DNA of 64,000 bases. Source: Acanthochlamys bracteata. Lineage: Eukaryota; Streptophyta; Magnoliopsida; Pandanales; Velloziaceae. The notes below the pieces were generated by a model, which worked only from the letters and a program-made list of their open reading frames with translations, had not been told where the DNA came from and made no database searches. A program made the position numbers and the translations under genes. Below, one piece after another: positions 12,399-22,980 of the stretch (position 1 is its first letter; every line of letters begins with the position of its first letter). The stretch covers positions 7,074,535 through 7,138,534 of the forward strand of contig CM034138.1 of NCBI GenBank assembly GCA_019914995.1, written 5' to 3'.

Positions 12399-14307
12399 TT
12401 ACTCTTTAGAGGTCTTGTAGAGACCGATCTCGACGCCGCCGATGGTAACATCGCCACCGGCCGGCACAATAGTGACTACAAGCTTCTTCGTGTCATCCAT
12501 TGACATCTCATCAATGGTACGCGTGATACCAAGATCCTGCTCCATCTTTTGGGTCATTACGTCGTGGTGCATGCCCAGCTTGGCGAAGCTACCGACGTAC
12601 TCGCCGAAGTCCGAGCTTGCAAGGTTATCTCCGACAGGTTTCGAAATGTAGACATCGAAGCGTGCGGCTTCCGCCCCGGCCTCGATGCCCTTGATGTACA
12701 GCACTTCCAAGAAATCCTTCTTGTCTTGCGAACTCCTGTTCGCTTTGGGTCTCGAGACCATGACCCGCATCGGATCGGACGCGAGCTTCTTCGGGTTTGG
12801 CCCGAACTCGCTGACGGGTAACGTCTTACTGTCTGCTTTAGGTGCCTTTGAACTGCTCGTCGAGGAAGAATCGGCGTACCACGGCAGGGGAACTTCTTCG
12901 AAGGTGAAGCCCATCTTCACCGGGTCCAGACAATCTTTTATCTGCGTGCAGTAAAATCAACTCAAGATCACTAGTTATATAACGAATACACGCAGCGTAA
13001 AGAAAGCATGCATATTGAATACTGTTCTTGAGAAGAAGTAGTTCATTCAATATTTTACGTACGAAAACTTTGACGATTTCTTTCTCCTCGGTGCAGAAGA
13101 CGAAGTTGGCCTCTAGATAGTCTGGGTCTTTGAAGTAGGGGTTATAACCTTGTTGTCTGCTCAAGTTGTTGTAGACCTCCCACAAGCGGTCTACTTGGCA
13201 ATGAAGGGCGAAGAAGGCAATGTCTTTCGCCGCAGTGACGAAGTTGCCCATGTCAGTGTAGGGGCTCGTCGGAGGGCCAGTCCACTCGTGCATGACAGTG
13301 TGGAGTACTTCTAGCGAACCGCTTCCGGTTGTGCCGTTCGGAACCTGCTGAGCCCTCAAAGGTTTACCCAAGAAACCTTCGTTATCGCCGATGCTGTTCA
13401 GCATCGTGGCTCTGACGACCTTGAGGTTGTTATCAATCAGCGCCTGCCCGCTAAGGCCCGAACCGACCTGAGCAGTTCGAGAGTAGAGCAGGTCCATGAG
13501 GACCGGATTGCCTAGCGTGGTGTGTCTGGCGTCCCGCAGAGGATCGAACAAGAAAGTCTTCGGGTCTGCGATGACCTGCGGGAAGGTCATGCCGTCAGGG
13601 TGGTCCCAGTTCCAGAAAGGAAGCGCGAAGCTGTTGTCATTTAGGAGCTTTCCAATGATGCGCTCGTAGAAGTAGATGTAGTACCTGTGCCATGGGGTGA
13701 AGATCCAGGTGGTGTGGACCTGTACAGGAACTTGGTCACCTTGTTGTAAGTACGCATTGTTGCAGAAGGCGCAGTGGATCTTGGCTTGCTGGAAGAAGTT
13801 GCGGGGATCATCGAATGGCAACTCGAACTTCATCCTCCTAATGCCCTCGTTGAAGTTCTTGACGAAGTCTGGGTCACCGAGCACCTCGTGCGCTGGTCTC
13901 CGCACGCGAATGCCACCCAAAGGTTTGGGCTTGTAGGGCGCGACTTTCGTCGAGGGACTGTAGGGCGGGCAGCACAGCAAGTACCCGGACCCGGCCGGAA
14001 TGTTTGGATCAGTTGCTGTTCTGCATGATTTCAGATCAGGCACAGATAACGGGGCGCCTTGCGCCATGGACCCAGCCCCTATGCCGTACAGACCACCAAG
14101 TGCCAGCAACATGTCACGACGATCAATGCTCAGGTTATTCTTTTGCTCACCGCCGTTACTTCCGTTGTTCTGCTGGCAGCGGGGCACACGGGTGCGCGGA
14201 AGACGGTGTGTCCTCAGGTTGCTGCGGGTCTGCTTCCCGTCCCGGAGCAAGCCTGCATAGCTCAAGCTGTTGCAGAAGCTCATGGAACAAGCACTTGTGG
14301 CAGCCAT
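12399..14307 (-). CDS. PPO: Polyphenol oxidase (plastid), two exons
   Basis: Exon 1 is 14307-13063 (415 codons) and exon 2 is 12941-12399, separated by a 121-base GT-AG intron, giving 595 residues. The start was placed at MAATSACSMSF because the sister gene starts identically; the frame is open further upstream but that part precedes the TATA box distance. The N-terminus is a serine-rich transit peptide followed by a twin-arginine thylakoid signal (RRDMLLALGG, R63-R64). CuA ligands are H179, H198 and H207 (QVHTTWIFTPWHRYY), with C182 in HCAFC placed for the usual Cys-His thioether. CuB ligands are H336, H340 and H369. PPO1_DWL (DYLEANFVFC, about 396-405) and the C-terminal KFDV domain (RFDVYI) follow. 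Such enzymes oxidise o-diphenols to quinones. Odd point: the usual DPxFxxHHxNVDR motif reads DIAFFALHCQVDR. Confidence 0.95.
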
Positions 14308-14408
14308 GGTGGGAGTTAAAATGCTAGCGGTGCTTCGATGAAGATTACTAGTGGAAGAACTGCATGCACTGGCTGCTGATGATCGCTGAATGCCCGAGAT
14401 CGAGGGGC

Positions 14409-14415
14409 TTATATA
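14409..14415 (-). promoter_or_regulatory. PPO1 TATA box
   Basis: TATATAA on the minus strand, 101 bases upstream of the ATG, inside a GCTC-TATATAAG-CCCCTCGATC block that is almost identical in front of the second PPO gene. Confidence 0.7.
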
Positions 14416-15154
14416 GAGCGTCAGCGAGGCCTTGGACATTTCCGGGCACAACGAGTTACACGTTGATGGCGGCGTACAGTTAACGCCATATTGCGGAGGT
14501 TAGTTAAGTGAACAATCAACGGTGTGTACCTTGCTGCACACGCCCTAACTCCGTTACTCAAAAGCAGGCATTGGTTCTTTGAGTAAGATCTGTTCTGGCC
14601 TTTAATATTAATCTTTTTCAACAGTTGATTTCAAGTTTCGTAAAATTTTTTTATCTGGTATTTTGATCACAGGAGAAATTTTAATGAGTTGATGGATACC
14701 TATTTTTATGCAAGTGTGATTATTCGTAAAAAATTTTCTTACGCTCACACGCAACAAGAAGAAGAAAGGTAACAACCTCCCCTAGCTGTACGACAAGATG
14801 CAGCTGAATGAGATATATTTGCGATTGCTTAAAATAAAAAAATTTTAAATAAAATTTATTTAAATTGTTTTGGAAAAAAATAAATTTATTTTGTTACTTA
14901 AAATTAATAAAATTATAAAATAAAATTGTATGATATACAATTTATTTGTACTTCTAAAGTTTTAACTTTTTTAAAATTACTTTAAAAATATTTGAAAAAT
15001 ATTACTATAAGTACTGCCGAATACTTTCTTATTAAACTTGCAATAAATTACACTATGTAGTTTGCTCTATGTTCTGCATCTGATGTTACATGAAATCGTC
15101 AATTAATTGTTTAATTTCTCAATCTTCTAGCTCTCGGATCTGAAAAATATTATA

Positions 15155-15365
15155 CGTGTGTTTCGAATATACGTAACTGAATTTCATAAAATAAATTTTA
15201 TAAATATAGAGTTCAGGCAAAAGTCGAGTTCGCTAAAAATAAGGTTTAGAATAATATTTGAAATATATAAAGTGAAATTTAAAATTAAATTTTAATAAAA
15301 ATAAAATTTGATGTAAAAATAAAAATAAATTTTAAAATAATAATTAAAATATGTGAAGTATCCAA
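15155..15365. repeat. A+T-rich dispersed repeat, family B copy
   Basis: Starts gtgtttcgaatatacgtaac, continues tgaatttcataaaataaa, and ends near aattaaaatatgtgaag. The opening matches the family copy at 52465. Confidence 0.45.
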
Positions 15366-15425
15366 AAGGAGGAAGAGCTCGGTGTATTTGAAATGAAACT
15401 TGTTCCGGAAGTGGCAGCCATATAA

Positions 15426-15655
15426 GGGCGTGTTTACGTACCCCCTAAATTCATTTTTTTAAAAACTTATTTATATCATAAAATACATCACAAAATTAAA
15501 ATAAATTATTTTTATTAAAAATTTACTTTTTAAAACTTATTTATAATATAAATTAATTATAAAATTTATTTTTTATTAAATATTTTTTAATTTTTAATTT
15601 TATTTTTTAAATTCACTTTCGAAAAAGTGAGTTTATCAATCCAGTAAACACGCCC
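15426..15655. mobile_element. MITE with GGGCGTGTTTAC ends, copy 2
   Basis: A 230-bp element from GGGCGTGTTTACG to AGTAAACACGCCC, flanked on both sides by ATAA (15422-15425 and 15656-15659), a probable target duplication. The A+T-rich core folds back on itself (repeated ttaaaaacttattta and its complement). Confidence 0.65.
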
Positions 15656-16408
15656 ATAATTAGTAACAACTATATCTTTCATAACATTAACCATGGCTAA
15701 TAATCTAATAAATCTCGTCATCGTAACTGCATCTTAGATGAAATTATTAAATAATGATTCCATACTAGTTAATAATATAGCTCTGCACTATTTGTAATTA
15801 TAATCTTTTCTTTTTTAAAAACAGATTTTTTATTTTATATTTAACATGAATTATAATTTTGAAAAATTAAAATTTATTTTTTTAAAAACTTATTTATATC
15901 ATAAATTTTTAACACAAAAATTAAGTACGCTAGACAGAGATCTTATCTTCGTGGGGGACCCAGAAAGGGGGGGAGGAGTCTCAATCCATCTTTTCTAGGA
16001 TTCCAACTCAGGCCAGATAAGCACCTACAAATGCTCCGTCAATCTTTTCAAGCCAAAAAGTGTTAGCATTCATGATAAGAGTAGTACTCATTGTTGGACT
16101 ACTCTTCTTTTTTTCAAATAGCATTCATGAAAAATATTTAAAAAAATTTAGTCATATATTACTTATAAATTATTTAATATTTATAAAGATTTTATCTTCT
16201 TTTTTATTATCAATTAGTCTTGAAAATAATTTAAAATTCATCACATGTTAAATTATTTTTTAATTAAAAATCTCAAGCTCATCTTTTAAAAAAACTATAT
16301 ACTTTTAATTAAAAAAAACTCATTGTAAATATATTTCAAACCTTATCAAACTTGATCTTAGCTTCGGCGAAGGACATGCCTTAACGTTCTTACGGAGCTG
16401 TTTAGTCT

Positions 16409-16661
16409 GTGTTTGGTAGTGCGTACCAAAATCAATTTTTTAATTTTTTTTATTTTATATTTTTTAATATATATTTTATAAGTATTTATAAAATTTATTT
16501 AAAATTTAGATAGTGTAAAAAATTTTTACATAATAAGATCTTTTTATTGTATATTTTTATTATTTTTTTTAAAATAAAAAAAATAGAGCTCATATTTTTT
16601 TAAAAAAAAAATATTTTTTATTTCAAAAAAACTTTATTTTATAAACAATCTCAAACGCACC
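16409..16661. repeat. A+T-rich hairpin repeat, family A copy
   Basis: Opens gtgtttggtagtgcgtacc and closes aaacaatctcaaacgcacc, so the ends are imperfect inverted repeats around an almost pure A/T core. Confidence 0.5.
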
Positions 16662-17440
16662 CTTAATTTATTAAAAATAGTTTTCTAATTTTATATTTTT
16701 AATATATATTTTATAAATATTAAAAATTTATTTAAAATTAAAAAATGTTTAACAATTCCACATAATAAATTTTTTTTATTATATATTATTATTTTTTAGA
16801 AATTAAAAAACTAAAATTTATTTTTAAAAGTAAAAATATCTTTTATTTTATAAAAATTCTATTTTATAATTACCTATCTACCAATAGTAGAATCAACATG
16901 CAAAGTTAGTGAAATTTAATTTTCACCACTTCCAAAATGGGAGAATAATTTTTTTGTGCCTAGGAGAGACCGGTCGTGTTTAACCTAAACTAAACTCATT
17001 TTTTTAAAGGAAGTTTAAAAATAAAAATAAAAATATTTAATAAAAAATAATTTATTTAAATAATTTATTTATTATATTAAATATTAATTAAAAAAATAAG
17101 TGATGGGGATGGTAAGCGAGCTCTAAATATTATAGTCAAAGAAACAAATAATGTTCATTTAGTTTTTCAAGGAACTTCTGGGCATGTGTTCCTCGCATTT
17201 GAAATAAACAAACATCTCAACCGTGGTACATTACAGCTGCAGCTATTGCAAATTAAAAATTTCTAAAAACTAGCTAAACGTTTCTTCTGTTCTAAGTTAG
17301 TATTTCAATTACATAAAATTCTACCTCTTTTTTTTACAGTAGAAATAAATTTAAAATCCAATCAATCAATGTTGATTTACAACGTAAAAGAAAAAGGCCT
17401 TAATTTTAACACTACATCCAAGCATCTAACACGTATATCA

Positions 17441-17628
17441 GGATGCGTTTGGAATTTTTTGAAATACAAAATATTTTTTTAAGAATAATTTTTTTTAAAT
17501 ATAAAAATATATAATAAAAAATTTTTTATGTAAATTTTTTTATATTTTTTAAAATTTTTAAATAAATTTTTTAAATATTTATAAAATATTTATTAAAATG
17601 TAAAATTAAAAATTAAAAAATTTTGTTG
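17441..17628. repeat. A+T-rich hairpin repeat, family A copy
   Basis: Opens ggatgcgtttggaatttttt; the core contains complementary runs of aaatttttttaaa type. The right end is not sharply defined. Confidence 0.4.
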
Positions 17629-19476
17629 GAGAATTGAAAGCCACCCAGCCTTAATTTCATATGTTAAGACGATAATGGAGGATTTAAAAAGGTACAACTT
17701 ATCTAAAATTTTAATAAGAGTATTTCTTTATATTATAAATCACATGCAACACTTGAAATTTTGAATTCGAGATCTATGTTATCTTTAAGCGAGAATTCGG
17801 ACATGTTTGAAATTGCTTATTAATTTTAATAAATTGTTTTTTAATTTCAATTTCAATTTTATGATATGGATTAGAAATAAGTTTATATATTTTAATTTTA
17901 TATGAAGTAGATTAAAAGTAAAAGTATAAGAAGTTAAACTAATACAATTTTTAATATTAAATAAAAAATAATTTTTTGACATTTAAAATACGTGTTTAAT
18001 CGTTCTTTCTTGACATTAGCGCCGATATTTGAGCGTAGGGGTTCATGCTACACGTGATTAGAATTTTAAGTGAATAATCTCATTTTAAATCTCTATTTCT
18101 GTAACTTAATAATTTTAACTCATTTTAGAAGTGATTATAAAATAAAATTAGTTTTTAATATTTCTTAAGACAAGTTTTATTTTTATAATTAAAAAAGTAA
18201 AATAAAATTAGTATTTCTAACAAAATAGAATTTAAATTATATATTTTAATAAAATATTAGAAAATATACAACGAAATTTTTTTTACAAATTTTGTGAAAT
18301 TCAGAGCCAAACAAAACCTAAGAATTTTAGGATATATTTTTTTTTCATAGAAGTGAGTTTTTAGGGAGTGATTCTTTATAAGTGATTTGAGTAGGGTTAT
18401 TGAAAATGAGTTGAATTTTCGTATTTTTTTTAATTGAAAGTGAGATTTGTATCTAAAAATAATAGATTGAAAGTGATATTTATTTACTAAAATATTTTAA
18501 TTTAATAATAATTATTTATTAATATTAGAAATAAAGAAAATATATATTTTTTACCAGTTGACTACACAGTTATATTACATAGAATATTTATATTATAATT
18601 ATAAATAATATATTATAATTTATATTACTTAATAGATAAATTATATATTTATATTACTCAATATAAAAATATCTTCAAGCTCGTTCAAATCTGAACTGAA
18701 ACCTTGAAGTTATCAACCTTAAAATTTGTGTATTTATACGACTTATATCAACATCATGTTATTTATATTTTTATTAATAAAAGCTGTTGTTGTTTTTGTT
18801 ATTCTTGTAATCTATAGCATTTCATTTTCAAGTGATTAATTTAGAACTGAAAGGGGTTTATGTATTGAGAAAGAAGTTTGAGATTTTAACCGCGACGAAT
18901 TTACAAATTTTTTCAAAATTAATTGATAAAAAAAAAATTTTAAATCTTTACGAATATTATCTCAAAATTATGATAAATAATATAAAATTAAATTATTCTT
19001 TAATACTTGTTTTTTAGTAGAGTATTTTTTTTTTAAATTGAATTGATTTGGTATATGTGCTTTATAATAAATTACATAAAACGAACGATTTATTCTGAAA
19101 TAAAATAAATTATTTTTTTCTAAAATATAACTATTTTTAAAATGAAATGGACTATAGATATATAGTTCAACTCGCTTCTGATATTATATGATAAATTTAA
19201 AATTTTTTTAAAAACTAATTATTAATAAAAGGTGAGTTTAAAATTTTATAAATATTATCTTAAAATTATTATAAGTAATTTGAGATTTGAGATTGAGCCA
19301 TTTTTTAACATTGAGAAAGATCAAACGAGAAAAAAAACGATATCTTCAATTATAATCTATAGCGTCGGAGATGGGTTGCAGCGGAGTTCAATGCATTGAC
19401 TTTTCGATACATGAACGTGGAACTCGTTCTATTGCCTGAGTAATTAAAAACCCCGCACCGCCTCTCCGCACAGCTC

Positions 19477-19483
19477 TATATAA
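19477..19483 (+). promoter_or_regulatory. PPO2 TATA box
   Basis: TATATAA, 111 bases upstream of the ATG, followed by ACCCCTCGATC. The same block precedes the first PPO gene with one base changed. Confidence 0.75.
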
Positions 19484-19594
19484 ACCCCTCGATCACAACC
19501 AGACGAAGATCATCGGGAAGGCAGCAGTCTTCATTGCTCTTTTCCGATCATTCATCGTCTCCGTCTAGACTTTCTAATCTAAAGTTTCAAAATA

Positions 19595-21452
19595 ATGGCT
19601 GCGACACCGGCTTCCATGAGCTTCTGCAACAGCTTGAGCTCTGCTGGCCTCCGTCGGGACGGCAAGCGGAGCGTACGCGACCTGAGGACACACCGCGTGG
19701 GTGTACGCTGCCAGCAGAGCGGGGGAAGCGATGGCGGAGAGCAGAAGAACAACAACGTTAGTTTGAACATGGACCGCCGTGACATGCTGCTGGCACTTGG
19801 CGGTCTGTCCGGCCTTGGAGCGGGATCGATGGCGCTAGCAAACCCTGTTGCTGTGCCTAACCTGACCAAGTGCAAGCCGGCCCACGATGAGGACATTGAA
19901 GCCGGCTCTGATTACCTCAAGTGTTGCCCGCCTTTCGATCCCCTCACGAAACCCACCCCTTGGACACCCACCCCCTCCGCCGTGACCCGTGTCCGGAGGC
20001 CTGCACATGAGGCCGTCAAGGACAAAGATTATGTCAAGAAGTACAAGGAGGGCATTCGGAAGATGAAGTTTGATCTTGATCAGAAGAGCGACCCTCGCAA
20101 CTTCTGGAACCAGGCCAAGGTCCACTGCGCCTTCTGCAACGGTGCCTACAACAACGGCGTCTTTGACCTACAGGTCCACCACAACTGGCTCTTCCTCCCG
20201 TGGCACCGCTACTACGTCCATTTCTTCGAGCGCATCCTCTGCAAGGTCCTCAACGACGACACCTTCGCGCTCCCTTTCTGGAACTTCGACCAAGCTGACG
20301 GGATGACCTTCCCGGCCATCTTCACCGATCCCAACTCTGTGCTGTACGATGGCACGAGGAACATGGATCACGCTCGTGACTCGTCAGTCGTCATGGACTT
20401 GGAGTACTCGCTGTTTGCCGAGAAACAGTCCTCAGGGTTTACCGGGCAGAAGCTGATCGATAACAACCTCGATAAGATGAAAACAACGATGCAGAACAGT
20501 GTCGGCAAGCTCGAAACTTTCTTAGGCAGACCCGTTCGTGCCGGGGAGTTGAGCACAGAAGCGAGTGGTTCCCTTGAAAGTCTCCACAATGTCATGCACA
20601 TGTGGACCGGCCCGACTACGTCGCCGTATGTCGACATGGGCAACTTTGTCACCGCTGCGCGCGACTGCGTCTTCTACTGTCTCCACTCTGAAGTAGATCG
20701 CCTGTGGGAGGTCTACCGCAACTTGAGCGAAGCGGACGGCTACAAGAAGGACTTTGATGATAGGGACTGGCTCGAGGCCTCTTTCGTCTTCTGTGACGAG
20801 AACAAGCAGATAGTCAAAGTTCAGGTACTTAGTTAACGCTCCGACGAGACAAGCTATCATTCTTTCGCTGCGTTCATTTCATTGATTTTGTTAATTAATT
20901 TTTGTGTAGACGAAAGATTGCCTGGACACAATGAACCTTGGCTACACATACCAGGAAGTCCCTCTGCCGTGGTACACCAGGCCATCCCTTGCAGCTGCTA
21001 AAGCTACGGCGAGGTCCGTTAAGCCGTCGAACTTAATTCCTGTCAGCCCGTTTGGATCATCCCCGAGGGAGCTCAAAAAACCGATTCGCGCATTGGTTAC
21101 AAGACCCAAGGCGAACCGTTCCGATCAGGAGAAGAAGGATGCAATGGAAGTAGTCGCCATCAAGGGTATCCAGCCCGAGGCTGGACCTATCCGTTTCAAT
21201 GTCTACATTTCCAATCCCGTCGGTGATCAGGCGAGCTCGGACGACTACGGTGCGTACGTGGGCAGTTTCACCAAGCTGACCAGCCAACACGCAATGACAC
21301 AGAAGATGGAGATGGATCTTGGTATCACAAGAACCATTGATGATATGATCGCCAACGACGCCCAGAAGCTGGTGGTCACCTTGGTGCCTTCCGGCGGCAA
21401 CGTAACCATCGGCGGTGTCGAAATCAATCTCCTCAAGACCGATAAGATCTAA
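19595..21452 (+). CDS. PPO: Polyphenol oxidase (plastid), two exons
   Basis: Exon 1 is 19595-20824 (410 codons) and exon 2 is 20910-21452, with an 85-base GT-AG intron after IVKVQ, giving 590 residues. The N-terminus is a transit peptide followed by a twin-arginine thylakoid signal (R61-R62, RRDMLLALGG). CuA ligands are H178, H195 and H204 (LPWHRYYVHFFERI), with C181 in HCAFC for the thioether bridge. CuB ligands are H331, H335 and H364. DWLEASFVFC (391-400) marks PPO1_DWL, and RFNVYISNPVGD the KFDV domain. It is a tyrosinase-family copper enzyme oxidising diphenols in the thylakoid lumen, usually after tissue damage mixes it with vacuolar phenols. It is the divergent duplicate of the minus-strand gene at 12399-14307. 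Odd point: DCVFYCLHSEVDR replaces the usual DPxFxxHHxNVDR. Coding sequence is GC-rich against an A+T-rich setting. Confidence 0.96.
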
Positions 21453-22365
21453 TCCGTGGATGACTCTCAGGAGCGATCGCGTGCTTGTAGACTCCCTATC
21501 TTCACCAAGAGATATGTGTTTGTTGTTTGTGTGTAATGTGCTACTCGTCTCTACTTGGACTAAGTATTCAGTTCCGTACTTTTTATGTATTGTTTTATGC
21601 TAGGTTGAGTTGAGGTTCTTGTTATTTAAGAAGTCCAGCACTTCGTTTGTTTATCTTCATTTGGTTTTGTTGTTCCATGAATTAAGTTATTTACTTGGGA
21701 AACTTTACCTACTTTTAAGTGTTTATTAACTTTGTTCGAGGGTGAGTCAGTTACTTAAAAAACTAATTATTGAAAGTAATATTTATTTATTTATTTATTT
21801 TTATTGAAAGTGAGTTTGAGAGAAAAATTTTTAACTTTTGTGATAAAATTTAATTCTCTTTTTAAAATTAATTGACGATAATAGCAGATGATAGCAGTGA
21901 GTTTAAGTTTTTATTGATACTATTTTAAAACTATTGATGAGCGATGATTAAATTTTTTGAACAAAATATGATCAACCGAAATAGAGTTTAAAAGCAAATT
22001 ATGAGAAATAAAGCGTTTAGTAATAAAATTAATAAAATTTTTTTTAGAAAAGAACATATTTTAAAGCTTTTTGAGAAGCGGCTTGACCTTTTAAATTTTA
22101 TAAAAATTTTATAGCGTACAACTAATGTGTACTTTTAAATTTATTAATTTTTAAATATCATTAAAATTTTTTTTTTATAAATAGTGATAAGCATTGTGAA
22201 ACATCACCGTAATCACCCATAGCCGTATCATCCATGTTGATGACGCTATTATAAATGGGACGTTTGGATGAGCGTCCCAAAACCATTTCATTCTAAATAA
22301 CCATTTTTTATACGAATAAATTTTTATAGTATTTTACAAAAAAATTTTAAAAAATTTAGAAAATA

Positions 22366-22402
22366 CATAAATAAATAAATAAATAAATATATATATATAT
22401 AT
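22366..22402. repeat. (AAAT)n then (TA)n microsatellite
   Basis: Several tandem AAAT units run directly into TA units. Confidence 0.85.
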
Positions 22403-22474
22403 TATTTTTTTAGGTAAAAAATATCAAATTTGTTTCTCAAGAAGTTTTTAAAATATTATTCATTATTGTTAATA

Positions 22475-22980
22475 AAAATTTAGTCTCATATTGATTATCA
22501 ATAGCGTAAAATAATATTTATAAAAATTGGACTCACTTCTCTCATCGTCAATTGTTTTTAAAAAATTATAAATTTCTCACGATATAAGAGCAAACTTAGT
22601 TAGATTGATCCAAAATATGAAATAAATCTAATTTTATTATCCACTTTGTTTAGGGCCATCATGGTCTACATTATTATAGACAAAGTAGCTCATTTTATTT
22701 CAAGACAAATAGCTAGTTTTATTTTAAAAATAATTATCCGTTTTGTTATATGGCAAATATTCCACATTAATTAAGACAAGTAGGCTGCTTCAAATTTATT
22801 ACATGACAAATAGTTCGCATCAGTTTACTTAAAAAAATGCACCGCTAGAAGATATATATTAATAAAAGTTTAGTCTCAAATTACTATTAATAGTTCCGAA
22901 ATGATATTAATAAAAATTTGGGTTCATTCCTCTCTTTGCTAATTGGTCTTAAAAGAAATTCTAAGTTTGTCACAATTCTA
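22475..22980. repeat. Pair of about 115-bp direct repeats around a 270-bp core
   Basis: The left copy (22475-22590) and right copy (22858-22980) share the order tttagtctca, ttattaatag-like words, ataaaaattgg/ataaaaatttgg, ctcacttctctc/tcattcctctct, caattg and aatttctcac/aagtttgtcac. The core has repeated gacaaatagc/gacaagtagg/gacaaatagt words. Two similar direct repeats around a tiny core suggest a decayed TRIM-like element, but no PBS or PPT was identified. Confidence 0.45.

Larger units (their letters stand above)
14416..19476. other. Spacer between the divergent PPO genes
   Basis: About 5 kb of very A+T-rich DNA with no supported gene. It contains a complete MITE copy (15426-15655), two A+T-rich dispersed repeat copies (15155-15365 and 16409-16661), another at 17441-17628, and a partial GTGTTTA-type terminus near 16972. 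Proximal promoters of both PPO genes lie at its two edges. Confidence 0.65.

Noticed and set aside
12442-14327. Several plus-strand frames of 70-107 codons opposite PPO1
   Set aside because: GC-rich antisense shadows of the PPO coding sequence with Arg/Ser-rich nonsense composition.
19579-21436. Minus-strand and frame-shifted ORFs overlapping PPO2
   Set aside because: Shadows of the real exon; the CuA/CuB motifs fix the true frame.
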